Source: Dastarcus helophoroides
Lineage: Eukaryota; Arthropoda; Insecta; Coleoptera; Bothrideridae
NCBI GenBank assembly: GCA_028583605.1
Contig: CM053327.1
Coordinates: forward strand, 35,857,626-35,921,625
DNA length: 64,000 nucleotides
Reading direction: 5' to 3'
Both the position numbers and the translations under genes were made by a program. The notes beneath the pieces were generated by a model. It ran no database searches and was not told the DNA's origin. It saw only the letters and a program-made list of their open reading frames with translations. This document shows, one piece after another, positions 55,506 to 64,000 of this stretch (position 1 is the first letter of the stretch; every line of letters begins with the position of its first letter).

Positions 55506-57539
55506 GTTTTGCTTGTTAATTGTGGTTTTGACCTATTAATGCCATTTTTAGAGTATTTTGCCTTTTTAGTGCTGATTCCAGCTGTTCGTTTTTGCCTAAT
55601 TTAATATTTTATTGACCCTTTTACCCTATTTGATTGTGCCTAAAATCCGGTCTCTAGTTATTATCGATTCGCTAAGATTACTTACGTGTGCAAATTTAAC
55701 TGATCAATTCATAGATCATGTTTTTGTTTACTCGGTGAATTTCAGCCGTTAGGGTTGTACGCTTTAGTCGGCTGAAAAACTTTAATGAAGGCTTTATGCA
55801 AATTGTTTTAAAACGTTTCGCAGATTTCAGGAGCTACCGGCCTAATTTTCAGGACGCAGCTCGGAACTTTTTGACGCATTTTATGTATAAATATGAGGCG
55901 ATGTTAATGTTAATTAAACTAAGCCGACCCCTAACCGTTTGGGAGCTTTGTTTCTGAACCGGAAACATGGCGTATTTTGCTTTTTGAAGTCAAATTCAGT
56001 GCGGTGACATTTTTCAGTTCCATTTAACGATCTGTTAGCTAATCGCTACCAAATGCAGTGCCAGTGCTGCATAAAATGTTATAATGGCACCATACGTTAG
56101 AAGACGTAACAAAAAGTGAGGTTATGATGTCTATAAAAGTCATTTCAATGTTAAATACATTCCACGGATTACAGAAGAAGGATAGTGCACAAATATCTTG
56201 TTCTCCAATAAAAATTTGGCCGCAGTCTAGAAAGTGGAGTAGCTTTGATTATTTCTTCTCTCCCTCTTTTTCTCCCTCTCTCTCCCCCTCTCACTCTCAC
56301 TCTCTCTCTCTCTCTCTCTCTCTTTCTCTGCCCCTCCCTCTCTCTCTCTCTCTCTGTCTCTCTCTCTTCCATTGGAAATCATTTGCAAATGGTCATGTAT
56401 GAGTGCGCAACCGTTGATGTCATAAGATATCATAATAACAATTGCAACTCAGTAATTTCGTTGAAAGACTACAAAAAATCCACCTAAAATAATTTTGAAT
56501 TTCTCCCACATTATCTTTTTTGTAAAAAATATAAATATCTGCACTAAGAAATGACATTAAAATTAAACGAAGTCGGCAAGTTCTGACAGCCATATTTATT
56601 TACTTTGTCCTCACTGGTAGTAGAATTCCATCGCTTCTGATGTCACGAGAACGTACCACCTACTTTCTAGGCCCTTTTTCGACACTGTTTTCTGCAGTAG
56701 TGCACTATCCTCCTTCATAATCCGTATTATATTCATACTTGACGTGACGAAATACCACATACTCTTGTCAATTTGAATCTCAGGGAACCAGTTATCAAAT
56801 TTTCTCAGATATTTCAAATCATCTAAATGATTAGCCTACCTACACAGGGTCCCATATAATCAAATTACAAGAAACCCTTTAAGAATTATTTGGCTCCATG
56901 CTTTAACACTCTTTTTTTTCAACGCACTCAAATTTCGTGGTGCAATGAAAGTTCATTCCAGAGTACCAAAACGCTTAGAAGATCTTCTTAAATTTTAAGT
57001 CGATGAACAACACGCAAATGGGAAATAAGGCCCCTGTAATTCTATTAGAAAAACAGCAGAAATAATTGCACGTTCATTACTTGGTGTTTGTTTAGCCTCT
57101 TTCCGCTTTGTTGCTGAGGGTGCAGGAAAACAAGGCGAAATATAATTAAGCAATTTCCGCCTTTGTTTTTCATCGCTTATTTACTCACTTGCATAACTCA
57201 TATGTTATAATTTACATTTCAGAACATTACGCTTCTTGGGGCTCTGCTTTCAAAAGAAATTAAATTAAATTTCGCCCCGAGTAATTAAATGAAATAAATT
57301 CTGATAAAATGTTTAACTCCGCCGCACCTTGGCGGCACGAAACCCTTAATATAATCATATAATAACGGCTCGTGTGAGAGGAATTAGAGATTTTTTGGCA
57401 AAAACATGTAGAATTAACGATAGCTCGACTATTTTTCAATTTGGGGAAGTTAGCGGCGCGATCGGTCGCTCCAAGCTAGTTTTTGCATTCAATTAAAACG
57501 CGGGCAAACATTTCCGGCTTTAAAACAAACCAAACGAAC
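55506..57539. other. Intron DNA next to the Beat-like exon
   Basis: Mostly mixed-composition DNA with a CT-rich microsatellite at 56256-56370. On the minus strand it begins with the donor GTTCGT at 57539. No further exon was recognised. Confidence 0.5.
56256..56370. repeat. (CT)n / pyrimidine microsatellite
   Basis: Nearly uninterrupted tc/ct with ccc interruptions. Frames through it give Ser/Leu or Arg/Glu repeats and are not genes. Confidence 0.95.
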
Positions 57540-57673
57540 CTTTTTTCCATTCAAAAGCCACGTTATGTTGGCCGGGGGGAAGCAGGCTGGGGCTGTGCAG
57601 TTTCCTCGAATGGTGTATCCGATCTCTGGAAGGTCAGTCTCCACGTAAATTACAGGATCTTCTTCTGGAACGT
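57540..57673 (-). CDS. Beat-like Ig-domain protein, upstream exon
   Basis: On the minus strand aatttcag precedes the exon, and AAG is followed by GTTCGT. The 134-nt exon has two leading bases, then 44 codons: VPEEDPVIYVETDLPEIGY, TIRGNCTAPACFPP and ANITWLLNGKK. C in GNC and W in ITW are the first cysteine and core tryptophan of an Ig domain, and the ITW-x-x-NGK end is very like the second Ig domain of Beaten-path proteins. Possible N-glycan sites are NCT and NIT. It ends in phase 0, joining the phase-0 exon at 25021. An exon for the first Ig domain should lie beyond 64000. Confidence 0.75.
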
Positions 57674-57756
57674 CTGAAATTAAATTTAATGTTGAATTGA
57701 AACTATTTGCAAACTATAAAAGTAATAAGATCATGATAAAGATTTTTTTTTTAGTT

Positions 57757-57838
57757 TAATCCACTCGCAAAGGGTAACCCCATTATGCTTTCAAAGCACT
57801 GCGAGTAGGATGCGGAAACAAGAATAGATGGCGATGAA
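57757..57838 (-). mobile_element. LINE 3' end, minus strand
   Basis: The reverse complement of tttaatccactcgcaaaggg and ccattatgctttcaaagcac matches the tail of the CR1/Jockey-like LINEs at 13.0 and 13.85 kb. Only the last 80 bp is present. Confidence 0.75.
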
Positions 57839-57879
57839 AGATTATTTTGGGGGTTTTGTTACGTATTCGTTCTTAGATT

Positions 57880-58105
57880 TGACTAGCTTGTGGTCAAATT
57901 CGACCAATTTTTCAAACTCGCTTTTTCATATGGAACTTCGTTACCGAATGGAATTTTTCCCAAACATTACAACCTATTTCCCGAACATTATAACCTATAC
58001 TTGTTTAGGAAGGCTGTTCGTTGCCATCTATCCTTGTTTCCGCATCCTAATCCCAGTGTCTTGAAGGCATAATGAGGTTACCCTTTGCTAGTGGATTAAA
58101 CTTTA
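57880..58105 (+). mobile_element. LINE 3' end, plus strand
   Basis: The translation gives a RTSLPNGIFPKHYNL-type block, then LFRKAVRCHLSLFPHPN, as in the LINE copies at 13 kb. The 3' end is ggcataatgaggttacccttt followed by an A-rich tail. A piece (aacattacaacctat) is internally duplicated. It faces the minus-strand copy 40 bp away. Confidence 0.75.
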
Positions 58106-60083
58106 AAAAAAATGGATTTATATATACATAAATGTCTTGTCCTGATCCTGACGCTGCTAGCAAAATCATGGAAGTATAAAAATTTCGAATATTTCGATAC
58201 CTTTGATAGAGACATATCGATACTATCGATAGTAGAAACTATCAATGTTTAGTGAACAATGTTGGCCACCATACGTGCATTAAGAAGTGACATCCTGCAA
58301 CTGGAATTCATCTGGGACCGTATGAAAGTGTTGGGGGCAGAACGCAGATATTATAAGGCAGCAGTTGCCATGTATTTCTCGATTCTCGACCCTCTAAGGC
58401 GTATAACAATAGCCATCGCGTGGGCGAGATATATAAATTTTCTGTCTTTATAGTGCCATTACTGCTTATGAACTCAGTATTATTTTTAAACTGTAAGCAC
58501 TAAACAGTTTCTCAAAATGGCAATTAAAATTGTAAATTGTCACTTCTTCAGTGAATCAATGAATTAATTATTTCGCATCATTAATAACAAAGCAGTAGTG
58601 CTCTATAAGCAAAAAACTCGAGTAAGAGATCGAGCTCTTTATGTCATGTAAGGAGTAGCTTAAACGAAAGAGATTAAATTGTATAATAGTCCATTAAGAT
58701 TTAATTTTGGCTTCTTTAGGAGGCAGTCTGAATTACCCCGAACGAAATTAGACTTTTCATCAGATTCGTGAGAGGAGGCAGAGTTGAATGGGTTAATTTC
58801 CTCCATCGTGTCCTATTTTATGCGCTTTTTACGCGCTCCCTATCCATGGCAGTGTTATATGTTACAATTTCCATCCTATAATCCTCGCGCTCTCTCTCTA
58901 TCCTTTGAGCCAATCTACGCCACGTATCTTGGTCCGACTTATAGCTGCGACCCCATTAAGCCTTGTCTCTAGGTTTGTAGCCCCCCGGTCGTCTCGTCGC
59001 TTAATGCCGGACGGCTAATCAACCAACCCTACTTGATGGATCGGTCCTGCAGTATTCCCGATAAATCCCCATCACTTTGTTTTTAACGCTAACTTTACAT
59101 ATCGGGTAATGTGCACTCTACTAAGTAAATCTTAGGGGATATTCTATGGAAAGCCTACAGGAAAGGCAAATAGAACTAATGGGACTCCGAAGACCTCATT
59201 TGTAACTGTCAATAGGAATATATCTTGTAGAATTGCCTTTGGGGCTACGCACCTTCACTTGAGCCACATCAAACATTTTTAGGGCGTTACTCATTCAACA
59301 ATTAATACGAAGTTTTCTTTAAAAAAATCTACAATTAATTAATCTTGGCAATAATCCTAAGATGAATTCCCTAGAATAGAATAAAGGATAAAGAAAAGCG
59401 CTTTTCATCTAAAAAGCGACCCGAAATACAACGGAGCATTTTTCATAACAAAATAAGAGAAACGTTGGCAAAAACGGCCGCCGAGACGTTGGCGGAATTA
59501 TTTTTCTACAATAAAATCGGCCGCGGACGACCGCAAAGAAAACATTATAAATTTCCCGCAGCGCCGCTTCTACCATCTACTATTAATGGCCCCCAAAATA
59601 GATTCTCGTATATTAGGTGCAAAGTTATAAAGTGACGTTTAAATATTAAGGGAATCCGTTCTGGATTTAAATATTCACTTAGAGGAGCATCGTAAATAAT
59701 TTCCGACCCTAATGTCCATTTGATGTTTTTAATCTGATTGAACGTACGGCTCCGCTCGGTCGCATATGTTCCGAGTTACCGTCGAATAAATCCTGACTGC
59801 GGGCCCGGCCGCAAAATGGAAACTTAAAAAGCTCACGCGTTTAAAATGTTGCCGACTACTGTATAAATTATAATTCATTTTTTTCATTCGTTTTACGGAC
59901 GCTTGACGCTAGGACGGGCTAAAACGTAACTAATTTAATATAACCGCTTCGCCTGTCAAGTGAAAATTATAAAAAATCTGATTTTTATCTCAGTGTTAAA
60001 ATTTTTAATAAAGTTCTTACATTTTTGCATCAATTCTAATCTAATCAATGAGTAGATATATAAAGCCGGCTCTAATTGCAAAT
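58106..60083. other. No gene recognised
   Basis: Mixed-composition DNA upstream (in the host gene's sense) of the Beat-like exon at 57540-57673, so probably intron. I saw no second Ig exon, even in the GC-richer stretches at 58930-59040 and 59450-59580. Confidence 0.45.
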
Positions 60084-63000
60084 TAGGCATGTCGATCTGG
60101 GATCGATTAATCGAAAGATCGATTTTTTGAAGTCTCAAGGTCGATTTTTTAGATCGATCTTATATTTGAGATCGATCTAAAAAATCGACCTTTAACGACG
60201 ATTTCGATGATTCGAAAAATCCTAGGAATCGGATCTATTTACCTTAGATGCAGGTCACTGTAAATTTAATGCCAACATTTTTTAATTTTTTATATAAGTG
60301 TATTTATGTCGTTATGTTATTCTCCACTTCCATCTACTAGCAATAGCTACGGTAATAAGCCAACAGATGGCAGTATTAACATTTCTTTTCATTCATTATA
60401 TCGTTGACTGAATAGAAAAGATAACTGTGGTGCAGTGTTGCCATATATTTGAAATTAAAATTCCGTGCATACTCAGTTAAAATTACCGTATATTCACAAA
60501 AACGACCCGACGTAATTTTATTACCTGTTACCCGTCTTAAAAACTTTTATTTAGTGGTTGAACACGTTTTAATAAATATACAACTTAAAAAAAGTTTATT
60601 TACTTTTTTTTTGAAGAAAAGTTACAAGAGCGTAGAAAGGACATCAATTTGAAAAAAAAATATTACGGAATGTTGACTTTTTTCTCCTCTAAATCCTGAG
60701 ATTAAAGTCAAAATTTCGACTCTAATGTGAAAATTTCGAAAAAAAGTCGATATTTGGTGTTTAAAGTCGAAATTTCTAGAAAAAAGTTGAAATTTCAATT
60801 TTTAAATCGAAATTTAACGAAAATGTTACAAAGGCGAAGAGAGAACATCAATTAAAAAATAATGTTATTTTTAGAAATTTCGACTTTTTTCTCAAACTTC
60901 GACTTTTTTTCTCAAATCTAGACTTTTTTCTCAAAATATCGATTTTCTTTTGGAGATTTGGCCTTTTTTATGGAAATTTCAACTTTTTTCGAAATGTTAC
61001 AAAAGCGTAGAAGAGACATCGATTAAAAAAAATGTTATTTTAAGAAATTTTAATTTTTTTTCTCCAATATCGATTTTAAGCTCAAAATTTCGACTTTTTT
61101 CTCGAAATGTCGATTTTTTTTTCAAATTTCGACTTTATTTCTTAAAATTTCGACTTTTTTCTCAAAATTTTGACTTTCTTCTCAAATTTTGATTTTTTCT
61201 TAAAATTTCGTTTTTTTTTCAAATTTCTATTTTTTTCTCAAAATTTTGACCTTAATATCGAAATTTCGACTTTTCTCTCGAAATTTTGACTTTATAAACA
61301 AAATTTTGACCTTTTTTTTGTCAAAATTTTGTTTTTTTTTTCGCAAATTTCGACTTTTTTTGTCGAAACTCAAAATGTCGACCATTTTTTTAGAAGTGTC
61401 GACTTTTTCATCAAATTTCTACTTTTTCCTCGGAATTTCGACTTACGTTTTTCTCAAACTTTAACTTTCTTTCTCAAAAGTTTGACTTTTTTCTCGAAAT
61501 TTCGCCTTTTTCTCAAAATGTCGACCATTTTTCCAGAAATGTCCACTTTTTCATCAAATTTCTACTTTTTTCTCGGAATTTCGACATACGTTTTTCTTAA
61601 ACTTTGACTTTCTTTCTCAAAAGTTCGACTTTTTTTTCGAAATTTCGCCTTTTATCGCAAATTTCGACTTTTTTCTCGAAATATTTATGAAATTTCGACT
61701 TTTTCTAGAAATTTCGACGTTATTCTCAAAGTTCGACTATTTTCTCGAAACTTCGACCTTAATCTGAAAAGTTTGAACTTTTTTCTCGAAAATTTCGTTA
61801 TTTTTTTCTCAATTTTCGACTGTTTTCTCAAATATCGACTTTTTTCTCGAAATTGTAACTTTAATAGCGCAATTTCGACATTTTTTTTCGAAGTTTCGAC
61901 TTTAAACTCAAAATGTCGACTCTTTTTCTAGAAATTTCGCCTTTTTCTATCAAATTTCGACTTTTTTCTCGAAATTTTGACTTACTTTCGACTTTAAACT
62001 CAAAATGTTGACTATTTTTCTAGAAATTTCGACTTTTTTTATCAAATTTCGACTTTTTTCTCGGAATTTCGACTTACGTTTTTCTTAAACATTGACTTTC
62101 TTTTCGACAAGTTCGACTTTTTTCTCGAAATTTCGACTTTTTTCGCCAATTTCGACTTTTTTCTCGAAATATCTTGAAATTTCGACTTTTTCTAGAAATT
62201 TCAACGTAATTCTCAAATTTCGACTACTTTCTTAAAATTTCGACCTTAATCTGAAAAGTTCGACTTTTTTCTCGAAATTTCGTTTTTTTTTTCTCAATTT
62301 TCAACTTTTTTCTCAAATGTCGACTTTTTTATCGAAATTGTAACTTTAATAGCGCAATTTCGAAATTTTTTTCGAAATTTCTACTTTAAACTCAGAATGT
62401 TGACTATTTTTCTAGAAATTTCGACTTTTTTATCAAATTTCGACTTTTTTCTCGGAATTTAGGCTAACGGTTTTTGCAAACTTCGACTTTTTTCTCCAAA
62501 TTTTGACTTTTTTCTTGAAATTTCGACCTTTTTCTCAAATTTCGACTTTTTTATCGAAATTTCAACTTTCACTCGAAATTTCTAAAAAAAAGAGGGCAAA
62601 ATTTGCTAATTAAAAATAGCAATTATTGAACGCACCCTACTACCAACTGTCAAGATTGTTGGGAAAGAGAAATGGTGGAACGCAACTGTCATCTGCCCAA
62701 TTTGACCATAGAGTATAGAAATTTCTACTTATTCTCAAAATTTCGAAAAAAAATTCGATAATAAAGTTGCAATTTCGACATTAGTCTCGGAATTTTAAGG
62801 AAAAAGTAGAAATGTCAAGAAAAAAGTCGAATTTTCGAGAAAAAAGTCGAAATTTCGGATGTAAAATCGAAATTTCGAGAAAAAAAGTCGAAACTTCGAA
62901 ACAGAATCAAAATTTCGAGAAAAAAGTCGAAATCTCTTTTAATCAGTGTCCTTTTTACGCTTTTGCAAAATGTCGAAATTACTAAATATAATTATTTTTA

Positions 63001-63889
63001 ATCGATGCTTTTCTACGCTTTTGTAAAATGTCAACTTTGGTTTCAAAAGTTCGAGATTTTTTTCGAAAATTCCACTTCATGCATACATATGTCAAGAAAG
63101 TCGAAATTTTGGGTAATAAAAAATTAAAATTACTGAAAGCACCCTACTGCTAAGTGTCAATATTAAATTGTAAAAGAGTTGGTGCTTAGAATAGTTTTTT
63201 ATTCAAAGGGTGAAGCTAAACTGTCATCTACCTAACCTAACCATAGAATAAAAAATTTCAACTCATCTCAAAATTTCGTGAAAAAAGTTAAAGTTTCAAG
63301 ATTAAAGCCGAAATTTCGACTTTATCTATGAAATGTCCTCAAAAAAATTAGAAATTTGGGGAATAAAGAAGAAATTTCCACTTTAATCTCGTAATTTCCA
63401 GTTTAAACTTCATATTTCTAAATATATGTTTTACAAATGAATTTATTTTCTACATCTTCGTAAAAAAATACAAAAATATATAAATAAAAAACAAAGCAGA
63501 AAATAAATAATTAAAATATAGATATTAGTGTTTAAAATCCAAGAAAAAACTTTCAAAATTAAATTAAATTTAAATTTGGACATAATGGTGGCGCCATTTA
63601 TTTTAAGCTTTGCGTCGCCTATAAATTATTGCGTAATTTCCATTTTTGAATGCTTTGTCACAACATTATAACCTTTGTATCACTTACAGTTGATATTTTT
63701 GATATAGGAGATATGACGCCAACTCATCATTATCATTCAATTTTTCTTTTATTAGAAAAGTTTAAACATTTCACCAACAAGGCGATTAATCGATCTTTCA
63801 GCACCCAATTTTATCGGGAATCGATTCCTTCGCTCAAGATTCGAATCGATCCAAAAATCGATTATTTTAAAAAAGAATCGACATCCCTA
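60084..63889. mobile_element. Large hAT-like element, 3.8 kb, exact 8-bp TSD
   Basis: TTGCAAAT flanks both ends (60076-60083 and 63890-63897). The left end taggcatgtcgat and the complement of the right end, tagggatgtcgat, differ at one position. Subterminal regions on both sides are rich in atcgat. The interior is TTTCGACTTTTTTCTCG-type DNA on the plus strand (about 60860-62590) and its purine-rich complement after 62740. A 150-bp piece with gcaccctactaccaactgtc is repeated at about 62605 and 63138. No transposase is present. Confidence 0.88.
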
Positions 63890-64000
63890 TTGCAAATCTT
63901 ATATTTCTTCTTATGGAGCTTCATCGTGGTATGTCTTGGTACGTCGAGTCAAACATTTTGTCTGCTTACTTGGTTGCGGTCACAATTTCTGGCTGTCTAC

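Noticed and set aside
48868..55657. Two atccggtctcta motifs (48868 and 55648) as ends of one hAT-type element
   Set aside because: Both are in the same orientation and no inverted partner tagagaccgg was found, so no element could be bounded.
56169..56433. 67-92-codon Ser/Leu- or Arg/Glu-rich frames
   Set aside because: These are translations of the CT microsatellite on either strand.
58259..58453. 64-codon frame near a TATCGAT-rich segment
   Set aside because: No motif, no splice signals, and it adjoins transposon-like ATCGAT sequence; most likely chance.

Overview
This is an AT-rich eukaryotic window, most likely from an insect. The argument rests on an arthropod-type Beaten-path (Beat) immunoglobulin gene with AG/GT-bounded exons, plus animal TE families (Gypsy, Tc1, hAT-like, CR1/Jockey-like LINEs). 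No rRNA, tRNA, CRISPR or prokaryotic gene was seen. HOST GENE: two coding exons of one Beat-like gene lie on the minus strand, at 57540-57673 and 24769-25021. The upstream exon ends in phase 0 and the downstream one begins in phase 0, and together they complete one Ig fold. Almost everything between them is therefore a single intron of about 32.5 kb filled with mobile DNA. The remaining exons of the gene were not found here. LAYOUT: 0.7-4 kb has a foldback, a 466-bp x3 tandem array with a hammerhead-like core, a 464-bp hAT-type MITE and a dead non-LTR RNase H. 4-10 kb is low-complexity AT DNA around a 725-bp long-TIR element. 10-15 kb holds broken LINEs and a 20-bp minisatellite. 15.9-23.1 kb is a 7.2-kb hAT-like element whose interior contains two different hammerhead-ribozyme repeats. 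23.2-23.5 kb is a foldback MITE. 25.5-37.5 kb is a minus-strand Gypsy retrotransposon hit by three later insertions: a 2.6-kb CACAG-ended DNA transposon with a long transposase, a 2.7-kb unidentified insert between gag and pol, and a Tc1 element. 39.9-45.4 kb is a 5.5-kb hAT-like element with an exact 8-bp TSD and a preserved empty site. 47.9-55.5 kb is low-complexity and heptamer arrays with more hammerhead-like repeats. 57.7-58.1 kb has LINE 3' ends in inverted orientation. 60.1-63.9 kb is a third large hAT-like element. MAIN DISCOVERY: at least three sequence-distinct self-cleaving-RNA-like motifs occur here. (1) A 463-bp tandem repeat at 17.1-18.3 kb carries type I hammerhead ribozymes with complete core, stem II and split stem I; two sit on the minus strand exactly one monomer apart, and an inverted, core-mutated unit lies next to them. 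(2) A separate, well-formed hammerhead at 19881-19927 lies between 235-bp direct repeats. (3) A dispersed palindromic family (about ten copies, three of them in the 466-bp array) has a hammerhead-like fold with one extra core nucleotide. The arrangement resembles retrozymes and Penelope-associated hammerhead repeats, but no Penelope reverse transcriptase was found in the window. A second pattern is that all three large hAT-like elements have interiors built from the same degenerate TTTCGACTTTT-type DNA, with the pyrimidine-rich strand switching once inside each. All assignments come from reading the sequence and recalled family motifs; no search or folding program was run.
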